This document shows positions 7,842 through 16,735 of a stretch of 64,000 nt of DNA, piece after piece. Position 1 is the first letter of the stretch, and each line of letters starts with the position of its first letter. The position numbers and the translations under genes are program-made. The DNA is taken from NCBI GenBank assembly GCA_027296055.1, contig JAPUJT010000065.1:1-64000 (forward strand), given 5' to 3'. The notes beneath the pieces were generated by a model. The model worked only from the letters and a program-made list of their open reading frames with translations. It was not told the origin of the DNA and made no database searches. Origin of the DNA: Planctomycetota bacterium (GTDB lineage Bacteria > Planctomycetota > JAPUJT01).

Positions 7842-10370
7842 ATGAAAGCGGCGCGAGTACGTCTGGTGTTGACAGGGGCGATGGCCCTCGCGGTGGGGTT
7901 GACGCTCGTCGCGTGCGGCGGAAGCAGCAGCAACAAAGGACGGGGGGGTCCCTCGGCCACGATCATCAGCGTGACGCCCGTCAGCGGAACGGATGCGGGT
8001 GGGACCATAGTCACGATCGTCACCCAGAACTTCAGCGACGATTTCACGGTGAATCCCCCGGCGGTGCAGTTCGGCGGGGTGGACGCCACCGGCGAGGCGG
8101 GTACGGCTCCGGATACCGTGGTGGCCACCACGCCCCCCCACACCGCGGGGGCGGTGGACGTGGTCGTGACGGCCTCTGTCAATGTCCAGACGGCGACGGA
8201 CGCGGGAGGCTATACCTACACTTCAGGGCCGGTCAACTGCACGATAGTGAGCGTCAACCCGATGAGCGGGGCGCCGATCGGGGGCGATCCCGTTTCCATC
8301 TCGGGGACCGACTTCGAGGCCGGCGCCACAGTCACATTTGGGGGCGTCGCGGCCACGAACATAAGTACGATTGGAACCACTCTCATCATGTGTGACACTC
8401 CGCCTCATGCCGCGGGCATGGTGGACGTCCGTGTGCAGAGCGCCAACCGCGACTGCATTCTGTCCAACGGCTACGAGTACATCGCAGCTCCCACGAACTG
8501 CCTGATCGGGATCGTGAACGCCTCCAGCGGGTCGACCCTGGGCGGCGAGTTCGTGACCCTCACGGGGAACAACTTCGAGACAGGCTCGACGGTCACATTC
8601 GGTGGCGTTGCGGCAGCGAACGTCGATACAGTAGATCCGTCGCTCATCACCTGTGACACTCCGGCCCATGCGCCGGGCATGGTGGACGTGCGGGTGCAGA
8701 GCGTCAATCGCGACTGCACTCTCTTGAATGGCTACGAGTTCATCGATCCCCCGGCCAACTGCATGATGACGAGCATCAATCCGCCCAACGGTCCGCAGGG
8801 CGGAGGGACGCAGGTCACGATCCTCGGGGTGGACTTCGGTCCCGTGCCTCCGGACCCGACCGTCACCTTTGCGGGACTCGGCGCGGCGATCGTGAGCGCC
8901 ACCGACACCCAGATCGTGTGCACGACCCCCGGGCAGCCCTCGACAGGCCCGGTGACGGTGAGGATCACCAACTCGACCGCTGGATTCTGTGAGTGGGTAG
9001 GCGGTTTCACCTACGACCCGGTCGGGGGGCCCTCCTGCCGGATCACCAATATCTCGCCGAACATGGGGGACGCCGCCGGTGGGGACCTGGTGACCATCGC
9101 CGGCAACAACTTCGACCCGGCCGGAACGGAGGTCTTCTTCGGCACCGAGCTGGGCCTCTCCCCGACAGTGACCTCGACCATGATCATCGTGACGACACCG
9201 CCTGGCGCCCAGATCGGCCCAGTGGATGTCCTCGTCGTGCCCCAGGGGTTCGACACCTGCACCGACGCGGGCGGATATACCTACACGGGATGCGTCGTCT
9301 TGGACGTCCTTCCGAACGTGGGTGTGGTCACGGGCGGCACTCCCGTCGCAGTTTCCGGTATCGGATTCAACCCGATCGACTCCGAAGTCACCATCGACGG
9401 CAACCCGTCAATGATCATCTCGAGGGCAGGGACCCAGATCCTCTGCTGGACCCCGGCGGGGGCCGCGCCCGGCCTGGTGGACGTCACGGTGAGCAGCGTC
9501 CTGGATGGCACCTCTTGCACGCTGCCGGGCGGCTTCCAGTATTCCGGGTGTGTGATCAACACCATCATGCCGAGCAGCGGGCCGAAGGTGGGGGGTACGT
9601 TCGTCAGAATCGACGGCTCCGACTTCGATATCCTCCCCACGGACATACGGTTCGGTAACTTCTTTGCCAGTAACGTCACCGTCCTGAGTTCCACCCAGAT
9701 CACATGCGACGCGCCTCCGTCGCTCATCGACGGCCCGGTGGACCTCGTGATCTCCCAAAACACCGGCAAGACCTGCACGATCGTGGCGGGCTACTCGTAC
9801 GACATCCCTCCGGCGCCAGGCAACTGCACGATCACGAGCATCGTGCCGCCCAACGGGCCAGTGACGGGCGGAACCGATATCATGATCAACGGGACCGGAT
9901 TCGATGCTGGAACGCCGGGCGTCATCGTCAACCTGAGGCCGGCCACCAATGTCGTCCGGGTGAGTGACACCGAGATCACGTGCACCACCCCGAGAGGGAA
10001 TATCGAGGGCGTCGTGAGCATCCACGTCGTGAACCCGAGCGGTGGCGATTGCACGGCGGCGGGCGGCTTCACCTACGACCCGCCCCCGGGATGCCCCTCC
10101 CCCAGCCCGTGCGTCCTGACGAGTATCTCCCCGAACAGCGACCTGGCATCGGGTGGAATCATCGCCTTCATCGATGGGGCCAACTTCTGCCCCGGGATGC
10201 ACACGGTGACCTTCACCCAGACAAACTCGGTGAACGCGGTAATCCTGCTCTCCACCGATCTGTTGATCCAGATCGAGGTGCCTCCCGCCCCAGACGGCCC
10301 CGGGCCGGCGACGGTTTTGGTCGCGACCCCGTTTGGCATCTGCGGTCCGATCCCCTTTACCTATAACTAG
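7842..10370 (+). CDS. Secreted lipoprotein with nine IPT/TIG repeats
   Basis: 842 residues from ATG 7842 (GGAGGAGATTT upstream). A signal peptide ends in the lipobox LVAC at about residues 22-25, followed by a Ser/Asn/Gly linker, so the protein should be lipid-anchored. The rest is nine immunoglobulin-like IPT/TIG domains of about 85-90 residues. Each starts with a version of C-x-I-x-S-I-x-P-x-x-G-x-x-x-GG and contains a TPP or TTP strand. From the second repeat on, nearly every repeat begins with Cys and has another Cys near its end (DCT, SCT), which suggests disulphides in each domain. Two further IPT/TIG lipoproteins lie at 11977 and 24335. The likely role is cell-surface binding or structure; the ligand is unknown. 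Confidence 0.85.
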   Translation: MKAARVRLVLTGAMALAVGLTLVACGGSSSNKGRGGPSATIISVTPVSGTDAGGTIVTIVTQNFSDDFTVNPPAVQFGGVDATGEAGTAPDTVVATTPPHTAGAVDVVVTASVNVQTATDAGGYTYTSGPVNCTIVSVNPMSGAPIGGDPVSISGTDFEAGATVTFGGVAATNISTIGTTLIMCDTPPHAAGMVDVRVQSANRDCILSNGYEYIAAPTNCLIGIVNASSGSTLGGEFVTLTGNNFETGSTVTFGGVAAANVDTVDPSLITCDTPAHAPGMVDVRVQSVNRDCTLLNGYEFIDPPANCMMTSINPPNGPQGGGTQVTILGVDFGPVPPDPTVTFAGLGAAIVSATDTQIVCTTPGQPSTGPVTVRITNSTAGFCEWVGGFTYDPVGGPSCRITNISPNMGDAAGGDLVTIAGNNFDPAGTEVFFGTELGLSPTVTSTMIIVTTPPGAQIGPVDVLVVPQGFDTCTDAGGYTYTGCVVLDVLPNVGVVTGGTPVAVSGIGFNPIDSEVTIDGNPSMIISRAGTQILCWTPAGAAPGLVDVTVSSVLDGTSCTLPGGFQYSGCVINTIMPSSGPKVGGTFVRIDGSDFDILPTDIRFGNFFASNVTVLSSTQITCDAPPSLIDGPVDLVISQNTGKTCTIVAGYSYDIPPAPGNCTITSIVPPNGPVTGGTDIMINGTGFDAGTPGVIVNLRPATNVVRVSDTEITCTTPRGNIEGVVSIHVVNPSGGDCTAAGGFTYDPPPGCPSPSPCVLTSISPNSDLASGGIIAFIDGANFCPGMHTVTFTQTNSVNAVILLSTDLLIQIEVPPAPDGPGPATVLVATPFGICGPIPFTYN

Positions 10371-10394
10371 ACCCGACTCCTTCCACACCCGAGC

Positions 10395-10434
10395 CCCCCC
10401 GCTTCCCGAACAGGGAGGCGGGGGGTTTCCTTTC
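10395..10434 (+). terminator. Intrinsic terminator after the IPT/TIG lipoprotein gene
   Basis: CCCCCCGCTTCCC pairs with GGGAGGCGGGGGG around a 5-base loop (GAACA), with one G-T pair, followed by TTTCCTTTC. It lies 25 bp after the stop codon. This is the clearest intrinsic terminator on the plus strand of the window. Confidence 0.8.
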
Positions 10435-10702
10435 GGCTAGGGGGACGCGGCCAAGGGCCCTCCCTCGCCGGCCGCGTCTCATCCCCCGTTCCCATTGCTC
10501 AACTTGATCCCGAGTACCTGCTCGACTGCTCCACGAATCTCACGGAACATGAACAGGTCCAGGATTCTCCCGAGCATGAGCCCTTTCGTTTGATAAGATC
10601 CGCGGGGTCGCGCCGCTCGCGGGAGCGGCCGCCGTCGAGGCTCTTGCATTCCATGCGGACGATTCTGCTGAAAGTGACCGCAGCGGAGTTTGAGGTGATT
10701 CA

Positions 10703-11284
10703 ATGCAATCCAGGCACCATCTCGGGTATCTCCTTGGGCTAACAACATGGCTCGTTCTCACGACGGGTTGCGGCAAGGAAGGGGAACTGTCCACGCGGCC
10801 GAGGCCGTCCGAGGTGGTGGTCAACGTGAGGCGGACGGTAGGCGAGCGTTCCAAGGGCATACAGATCGGCGCCGACCCCTCCTTCCGCGTGAACTACGAT
10901 CTCGTCATCTCCGAGGGGTCGCAGGAGACCGTGGTCGCCTCCGAGGTCCGTAGCGAGAGCAAGATTAACGCCCATTGGCAGCCTCCAATGCGACTCCACG
11001 CCACACTCGTTCAGCGTCGCGAAGTCTGGGTGCTGGTCACCCAGCAATGGGACCTGAACGTCATGCGATTCGTTCGCGGGGCGAAGCCCGGCGTCTGGAC
11101 GTTGGCTGCATCGGAGCGTCTGCGCGGATCGGTTTCCTGGGATCGGCCGCTCACGACGGAGCTTGTTGAACTCGACGGCACGGTCACGGCTGCCATGGAC
11201 TACGGCACCAAGGGGAAGTACGAGGCCCGGCTCGCGGTGACGGCGCAAGGCATTGACGTCGAGGTCCTCTCGCAACCGATGTGA
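10703..11284 (+). CDS. Hypothetical lipoprotein
   Basis: 193 residues. The signal peptide (LGYLLGLTTWLVLTTGC) has lipobox TTGC, so the product is probably a lipid-anchored periplasmic or outer-membrane protein. The mature part alternates short beta-strand-like segments (EVVVNVRRTV, FRVNYDLVIS, LVQRREVWVLVTQQWDLNVM), suggesting a small beta-rich domain. I recognise no family. It stands alone between the terminator at 10395 and the right repeat array. Confidence 0.6.
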   Translation: MQSRHHLGYLLGLTTWLVLTTGCGKEGELSTRPRPSEVVVNVRRTVGERSKGIQIGADPSFRVNYDLVISEGSQETVVASEVRSESKINAHWQPPMRLHATLVQRREVWVLVTQQWDLNVMRFVRGAKPGVWTLAASERLRGSVSWDRPLTTELVELDGTVTAAMDYGTKGKYEARLAVTAQGIDVEVLSQPM

Positions 11285-11334
11285 TGGTGGCGGAGAGCCC
11301 ACAGACGGACGTCGAGCACATTCCGTCCGTGTTC

Positions 11335-11720
11335 TCACTCTGGCGGCGGCGGGGGAGTTCGCACAGGATCATCATTAGGTGATCGCCCCCGTGCCCGAGC
11401 ACCGGCCTCCCGCCAAACGTCCCCGTGCCGACGACGATGGCCAGGGGCGAAAAGGGCGAGCCCGGCGGCGAGTCCGGAGCTCTGTGCGATTGTCCTCGGC
11501 GGCGGCGGGGGAGGTCGCACAGGGCCATCATTAGGCGATCGCCCCCATGCCCGAGCTCCGGCCTCCTCCCCGAATCCCATCCGGGTCGACGACGACTGCG
11601 GGCGAAGGGGCGGGCCCGGCGGGTAGGGAGGTGTGGTCGACGGCTCGGCGATCATCCTCGGCGGCGGGGGAGGTAGTCCAATATCATCATCATGATCGCC
11701 CCCGTGCCCAAGCTCCGGGC
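11335..11720 (-). repeat. Right tandem array of the palindromic repeat, opposite orientation
   Basis: Three copies of the unit at 215-695, in reverse complement. Cores end with GATCGCCCCC at about 11381, 11537 and 11694, giving a period of 156-157 bp. The complement reads GGGGGCGATC, then ACCTAATGATGATC, then TGCGAACTCCCCC, nearly identical to the left copies. The spacer between the first two right copies shares GACAATCGC and CGTGGG-like stretches with the left array. The third copy is more diverged (ATATCATCATCATGATCGCC). Confidence 0.75.
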
Positions 11721-11976
11721 TGAGGTGGATTGGGGGTGTCCAGGCGGTAACGACAAGCAGGGGACGGGGAAGGTATGTCAGGCCTGTGGAAATCTCGGTC
11801 GGCGCGTGGCATCATCGAACATTCCTGGGATAAGAAGCGGTCGTGGGTCCTGAGGATGGACAGAAACATCGGACGAATCGGCCACACGATGATCGATTCG
11901 GCGGGGAGGTGATCTCGTGACGTCGGTTCATGGGAAATCTCAAATGACTGGGGTGCCCGAGGATGGAGGACCAACG

Positions 11977-13284
11977 ATGCTCCCGAAGTTCCGTGCTGGT
12001 AAGAGTCTCCAAGTCTTCTCATTCCTGGTGGCGACGGCTCTCCTCGTCGTGTCTGCCGGGTGCAATCGGAGCAGCGGCGGCCGTAACAGCCCGCCCGCAG
12101 GCCCCGCAATCGTCTCGATCACTCCGTCGAAGGGAGATGTGACCAAGTTCACGCTCGTAGAGATCGTCACTACTGGATTTGCAGACGACTTCACGGTCTA
12201 TTCCCCAGCGGTGACGTTCGACTTGAGCCCCGCGACCGTCGTCCAGGTGCTCTCGCCGAGCTCGATCCAGGTCTGGTCCCCTCCGGCGCTGACGCCCGCC
12301 ACGGTGGATGTGACCGTTCAGTCCTCCTGGGTCGTCGAGCAGGCAACGCGCCCGAACGGCTTCGAGTACGTGGTAGTCCCGTCGGGAGCCTGCTCGATCC
12401 TGGGCGTGACCCCGAGCGTCGGTCCGCTCTGGGGAGGCACGGACGTCACGATCACCGGGACCGGATTCACGGCTGGCGCCCAGGTCTTCTTCGACATCTT
12501 GCCGGCCACCAACGTCATTTTCGATTCCTCGACGCAGATCCGGGCGACGACGCCCGGCGGAATCTCGCCGACCCTCGTCGACGTGACGGTCTCCGACCCG
12601 GGGGCTGGTGTCTCCTGCACAGCGCCAATGGCCTTCCAATACGTGACCGTCCCGCCGCCCCTTCCCTGCTCGATTACGTCGCTCTGTCCGGATCAGGGGG
12701 ACACGGCCGGAGGGGATGTCGTAGTGATCCAGGGGATGGATTTCGAGGCGACGCCGCAGGTCTCGTTTGGCGGGGTGCCGTCTCCCAGCGTCACCTTCGT
12801 CTCGATCATTGAGATCTGGGCGGAGACGCCCGCGATCGTCGTGGGCGGCGCCGTCGACGTCTTCGTGGACAACCCGACCCCCGGGAGCGACTGCACGGCA
12901 GCCGGCGCCTTCACCTATCGCATCACGAGCCCGACGCCCGACGCGGCGAAGGAGCCCGATGACGTGATGGTCGATTGCAACAGCGTCCCCATCAACCCCG
13001 TGATCATGTTCTCGAACATCCACTCGAACACCGACGAGGACTGGTACTGCTTCGGGATGCTCATGGCGCCAGACCGGACGGTGACCCTCGACCCGGATCC
13101 GGTCGCCGATCCGAACCTCGACCTCGAGCTCTACGACTCGACCGGCGCCTTCATCGCGTCCTCGACCAATCCGAGCGGCCAGGATCAGCTCGCGACTCCA
13201 GGCCAGGGCAATTTTCTGGTCCGTGTCATCGGAGTCTGTGGCGAAGTCGGCGACTACGAGCTCACCTTTTCGGACGGCTCGTAG
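11977..13284 (+). CDS. Secreted lipoprotein with three IPT/TIG repeats and a PPC-like domain
   Basis: 435 residues from ATG 11977, preferred over an upstream ATG at 11917 because GGAGG lies just before it and the signal peptide then starts properly (FLVATALLVVSAGC, lipobox SAGC). Three IPT/TIG domains follow (VSITPSKGD, LGVTPSVGPLWGG, TSLCPDQGDTAGG). A C-terminal domain of about 110 residues (DEDWYCFGM, NLDLELYDS, GNFLVRVIGVCGEVGDYELTF) fits the bacterial pre-peptidase C-terminal (PPC) beta fold often found at the ends of secreted proteins. It is a shorter relative of the protein at 7842. Its function is probably at the surface; the ligand is unknown. Confidence 0.8.
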   Translation: MLPKFRAGKSLQVFSFLVATALLVVSAGCNRSSGGRNSPPAGPAIVSITPSKGDVTKFTLVEIVTTGFADDFTVYSPAVTFDLSPATVVQVLSPSSIQVWSPPALTPATVDVTVQSSWVVEQATRPNGFEYVVVPSGACSILGVTPSVGPLWGGTDVTITGTGFTAGAQVFFDILPATNVIFDSSTQIRATTPGGISPTLVDVTVSDPGAGVSCTAPMAFQYVTVPPPLPCSITSLCPDQGDTAGGDVVVIQGMDFEATPQVSFGGVPSPSVTFVSIIEIWAETPAIVVGGAVDVFVDNPTPGSDCTAAGAFTYRITSPTPDAAKEPDDVMVDCNSVPINPVIMFSNIHSNTDEDWYCFGMLMAPDRTVTLDPDPVADPNLDLELYDSTGAFIASSTNPSGQDQLATPGQGNFLVRVIGVCGEVGDYELTFSDGS

Positions 13285-13294
13285 GCGTAGGGGG

Positions 13295-13400
13295 AGGCTT
13301 GCCCACGCCACGATCGGCCTGGCGATCATCTGTGTGGCTGGGTGCGGCCGGAGCAGCGCGCGGCCCTCGGGTACGCCGCCGCCCCCGGTCTGCCGGCGGG
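13295..13400 (+). pseudogene. Remnant of a lipoprotein N-terminus
   Basis: In one frame the sequence encodes ATIGLAIICVAGCGRSS, a hydrophobic core and lipobox (VAGC) resembling those of the neighbouring IPT/TIG lipoproteins. There is no in-frame start codon at a sensible distance, and the frame degenerates into Arg/Pro-rich sequence before the repeat copy near 13450. It is best read as the decayed start of another lipoprotein gene. Confidence 0.35.
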
Positions 13401-13447
13401 TTGCGAGGCGACGCGCGGCGTCGGTGAGGTCGAGGTCTCTGCGATGC

Positions 13448-13515
13448 TCTCCGGCGGCGGCGGGGGAGCTCGCGCCGAATGATCATCATGATCTCCCCCG
13501 TGCCTGTGGGTGTCC
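13448..13515 (-). repeat. Solitary copy of the palindromic repeat
   Basis: A single reverse-orientation core: CGGCGGCGGCGGGGGAGCTC, then GATCATCATGATCTCCCCCG. It has the same layout as the array copies (GCC-rich arm, palindrome, G/C-run arm), about 1.8 kb from the right array and just before the DDE transposase gene. Confidence 0.6.
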
Positions 13516-13659
13516 ATCGATCTCCGGACGGACATCGAGGCCGATGATGGGCGTCAATCTCGAGGCCTGTGGCTATGTTGACCAGCTTCTGACCGTCGCT
13601 TCATCGCAACTTGGAGTCGCTTTGCGGCTGGGCGTGGGAATCCTCCGCCAGGGGGCAAC

Positions 13660-15085
13660 CAGATAACCCCATTGAACAACCAGGCACTCCCCCCCCGCGG
13701 ATCAAGCAGCGCGCCGGAGTGAGACGACCGGCAAGTGGCGTCTCCCTCCGAGGAAGGTCACCCCGAAATGGATCGTTCCCCACTGACGATCATCCACGGG
13801 GGCCTGGGGCGAGGCGCACTTGGAGTTGTGTGGCCAGCGAGGCCGCAATTCCAACCGCGGCTGGTGGCAGGCGGGAGGAAGCCCACGGTAGATCTCCTCT
13901 GGAGTCCGGACTTGTAGAGTTCTATGGGGGCGGTGGCTGTTGTACCAGCGGACGAACAAGGAGAGTTCTCGACGGAGCCGCTCGCGCCGTGCGGGCACAC
14001 GAATCCGACGAGTGCATTCGTCCTTCAGCGTGAGGTTGAACCTCTCGATGACCGCGATGCTTCCATGCTTGCCGACTGCCCCGTACCGGGACTTGATACC
14101 CCGTCTCCGACACCAATCCCGAAACCCATCGCAGAAGAACTGGCTCCCCTTGTCGCTGATGAGGTGCCGCGGGGCCTGGCCTGCCTGGCGAATGGCTCGC
14201 CTGAGGAAGGAGCGTATGGCGTAGGAACCGGGCTTCTTCTCGAAGATCATCACTCCCTGCACGCGTCGAGAGAAGTGGTCGACGACGACCGCCACCCACC
14301 AGCAGAAGGGCCACTCCTGGGGAAGGGCAAAGGGAAGCCAGGAGGACCAGAAGCCTCCGCCTATCGGGACGGCGGTGAGATCTACGTGCCAGATATGGTC
14401 TGGGCCCTTCGCCTTCACGATCGGACCCGGGACAGCAGCCACCGATTCCTTAGGAGGAATGGCAGGTCTCTCCTGGAGCATCCTTCGGACGGTGCTCGCC
14501 CCGAGGTGAAGACCCGCACGGCATAGATTCTCGGCGATCTTCTTTCTCCCAAGCAAGGGGCAGAGGAGCTTCAGTCTCTGGACGATGAAGCGAACGAATT
14601 CGGGAAACCTGTTGACCGGCCCGCTCAACTGGAGGAGGGCTCGCGGCCCTTGCTCATCGATTCTTCCCATCCACTCGGAAATCGTCTCGGGGGAGAGGAG
14701 GAACCTGCGAGCTATCTGGTGGGCGGAGCAGGCTCGGGCGGTCCGAAGTTCCAGGATAGCCATGCGTTCCATGGGGGTGTAATGTGGTCGTCGGCGGGAA
14801 TCGATGCGGGACATCCTAGCATCCTTGATGCGGACCTCCTCCAGGAGAAGACCGATCTCTCGCTTGAGGTCTTCGATCTCCGTCCGGAGCCGAACCTGCA
14901 TACTTCGACTTCGGGAGGCCCAGCCGCGGATGGTGGAGAAGCAGAAGTAGCTGAGGGAGAGGACGTGCAGGACCGAGGACTTCACATGACGATTCCAGCC
15001 CCTTGGGATGGGCGGTTTCCGACGCATCGATGCCTCCGCGAGAATATTGAGTGGGTTTGCTCGCAGAGATCATAATGACAGTTGG
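13660..15085 (-). mobile_element. Insertion sequence carrying the DDE transposase
   Basis: Approximate limits. On the right, WD40 coding sequence stops and transposase leader begins around 15060-15110. On the left, the element ends somewhere before the solitary repeat copy. Both ends contain CAACCA when read inward (about 13681-13689, and the complement near 15080), which may be part of short inverted repeats, but I could not confirm termini or a target duplication. Confidence 0.45.
13702..15027 (-). CDS. DDE-type (rve integrase core) transposase
   Basis: Up to 441 residues. After an N-terminal hydrophobic and coiled stretch there is a helix-turn-helix segment (AILELRTARACSAHQIARRF, about 90-125). 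An rve core follows with the catalytic set Asp (WHVDLTAVP), Asp (ISDKGSQF) and Glu (VIERFNLTLKDE), then FVRWYNSHRPHRTL. This resembles IS481/IS3-like integrase-core transposases that are common in planctomycetes. All three acidic residues are present, so it may be functional. It has inserted next to, and apparently into, a WD40 gene. The start codon is uncertain; the true start may be 10-20 residues further in. Confidence 0.85.
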   Translation of the reverse strand: MRRKPPIPRGWNRHVKSSVLHVLSLSYFCFSTIRGWASRSRSMQVRLRTEIEDLKREIGLLLEEVRIKDARMSRIDSRRRPHYTPMERMAILELRTARACSAHQIARRFLLSPETISEWMGRIDEQGPRALLQLSGPVNRFPEFVRFIVQRLKLLCPLLGRKKIAENLCRAGLHLGASTVRRMLQERPAIPPKESVAAVPGPIVKAKGPDHIWHVDLTAVPIGGGFWSSWLPFALPQEWPFCWWVAVVVDHFSRRVQGVMIFEKKPGSYAIRSFLRRAIRQAGQAPRHLISDKGSQFFCDGFRDWCRRRGIKSRYGAVGKHGSIAVIERFNLTLKDECTRRIRVPARRERLRRELSLFVRWYNSHRPHRTLQVRTPEEIYRGLPPACHQPRLELRPRWPHNSKCASPQAPVDDRQWGTIHFGVTFLGGRRHLPVVSLRRAA

Positions 15086-15688
15086 TTGAGAGAGATGCGG
15101 AAAGACTCGACCGTGCCGGAAATCGGTGGACACCCACAGGGACCGTATCAGGACCTCCGCGCTACCGTTCTCCCTCTCGCGCGCAAGAACGAGGGTGTTC
15201 AGATCACCTGAGAAGGCAGCGAAGTGGGTTTCGAAAGCTGCATCACCGGGCAGGCGACGACACTTCATCGTCGAGAGGTCCCAGAGGCAGACCGCGTTCT
15301 TATCCGTGAGCCCAGCGAGAGTCTTCCCGTCGCCCGAGTACTGCATGATCCAGATCTCCGAGTCTTCCAGGTCTCCCGTATTCATACGGCCCAGCGACCT
15401 GCCAGACTCGAAATCGAACAGTGTCAGTGGCTCGCACGCGGCCAGGGTCTTGCCATCGGGTGAGACTTCTAGAAGCCAGAAATCATCGTGTGGAAGCCGG
15501 TAGCGCAGACGACCGAGCCGGGCGATTGCGCCAAACGGCAGAGGGTCCCCGTGGAGGTCGAGGCGAGGCCCGGTTGTCACGTCTGTGGCTGGATTCTCCG
15601 GCTGGGGTGTCTCTTGCGGGAAGGCAACGATTGGAAGCGAACCCGGCAGGGAAAGAACCGCCACGAAGAGTAGCGCTCTAGGCTTCAT
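15085..15688 (-). pseudogene. WD40-repeat protein, 3' part removed by an insertion sequence
   Basis: ATG 15688 begins a signal peptide (ALLFVAVLSLPGSLPIVAF) followed by DLHGDPLPFGAIARLG and LRYRL, wording found at the start of planctomycete WD40 proteins. WD40-type blades follow: VSPDGKTLAACEP, YSGDGKTLAGLTDKNAVCLW and FSGDLNTLVLARE. About 200 residues remain, where such proteins usually have several hundred. The frame then runs into the leader of the DDE transposase. The downstream half was not found beyond the insertion, so sequence was lost as well as interrupted. Confidence 0.65.
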
Positions 15689-15857
15689 GCTGGCTGGCTG
15701 TCTCGCACCCGATGGCTCTATTCTAGCGATAGGTACCCTGCAAGATAAGGCAGGAGCCGCATCGGAACGATCCATGATTCCGACCGTTAGGATCGAGGGT
15801 CCGACGAAGTATCAGTAAGCGTGGTGAGCTTAGATCCTTCTTCGGAGGACCGGCATC

Positions 15858-16439
15858 ATGCAGAGGTTGCTCGCGCTCTCCATCGCTCTCGTCATCTTGA
15901 TGCCTGTAGGGTGCGCCAGTGCTCGCGGTCATGTGTACGTGGCGGCCGGATGGCCGTCGGACTCCACGGACCTGGGCCGGATCGCCATCGTTGGCCCCAC
16001 GGTGTCGCCACGCGTCTCATCCTCGAAGGAGGAGGAGATCAAGCGGATCGCGCGGGAGACTCTTGCACATCTGCCCGGCGCGACCCTCGTGGAGAATCAT
16101 GAACTGCTAGAGCGCCTGGGGCCCGACAGCGATACGGGCCCCATCAGCGACTACGAAGCGGTGACGGCGGCGAGAGAGCTCGACCTGGACACGGTCTGCC
16201 TGCTCACTGTGGGACACTACCAGGGAGTCTTGTCGATCAGTCTGCTGCCCCCCATGTGGAGCACGAGAACGACTGTCCTCTATAGCATACGTCTGATCGA
16301 CGTCCAGTCCGGCAGGGCGCTCCTTCACGCCGTGAGGCTCCGCACGGGCGGAGGGCACTTCGCCATCCTCACAAGCCGAGATCTCGCGGATGATTTTCGG
16401 AACGACCTGGAAGCGCTCTTGATGGGTGCGCAGACGTAG
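15858..16439 (+). CDS. Hypothetical lipoprotein
   Basis: 193 residues from ATG 15858 (GGAGG upstream). The signal peptide (LLALSIALVILMPVGC) has lipobox PVGC. The mature domain looks like a small alpha/beta fold (LGRIAIVGPTV, ELDLDTVCLLTVGHYQG, TTVLYSIRLIDVQSGRALL). The last strands, in which a value is computed and a 'sequence of traits stored in the object' motif appears (IRLIDVQSGRALLHA), recall outer-membrane lipoproteins of the DUF4136/GNA1162 type, but I cannot name a family. The last 24 coding bases recur after the protease gene at 20217. Confidence 0.6.
   Translation: MQRLLALSIALVILMPVGCASARGHVYVAAGWPSDSTDLGRIAIVGPTVSPRVSSSKEEEIKRIARETLAHLPGATLVENHELLERLGPDSDTGPISDYEAVTAARELDLDTVCLLTVGHYQGVLSISLLPPMWSTRTTVLYSIRLIDVQSGRALLHAVRLRTGGGHFAILTSRDLADDFRNDLEALLMGAQT
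16414..16437 (+). repeat. 24-bp direct repeat, copy 1 (end of lipoprotein gene)
   Basis: CGCTCTTGATGGGTGCG-C-AGACGT encodes the last residues of the lipoprotein at 15858. The same 24 bases with one mismatch occur at 20217-20240, after the M4 protease gene. Confidence 0.7.
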
Positions 16440-16735
16440 GATCTGAACAAGGAAAGAGGACCGTCACGATTCCCGAAATGGTGACTGTCCCCCCCTTGCG
16501 TTCATTCCCACCATCCTGCCAGCGTAGGCGGAGGACCTCGGAGCGCCGGGACCACTTTCGCGGCCCAAAACCGACGTTGATGATCACGACCGTTCAGTGT
16601 ATCTTGCCTGAAGTTCATTCCTTCAGAAATCAGTCCTTCCAGGCTCTCGGGAGTCGCGACCTTGTCCGACCTGATGGGCGTTCGGAGGCGGTCCTGCGAT
16701 GGGCCGACCCTCGCTCCTGGAAATGGAGTAGCGAT

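Noticed and set aside
12019-13329. Long open frame antisense to the second IPT/TIG gene
   Set aside because: It is Arg/Asp-rich with no domain, as expected for an antisense frame in GC-rich coding DNA. The same holds for long antisense frames over 2585-3982, 17336-18565 and 50981-52741.
15027-15110. Defined inverted repeats and target duplication of the DDE insertion sequence
   Set aside because: Only CAACCA is shared by the two ends by eye, which is too short to claim termini.
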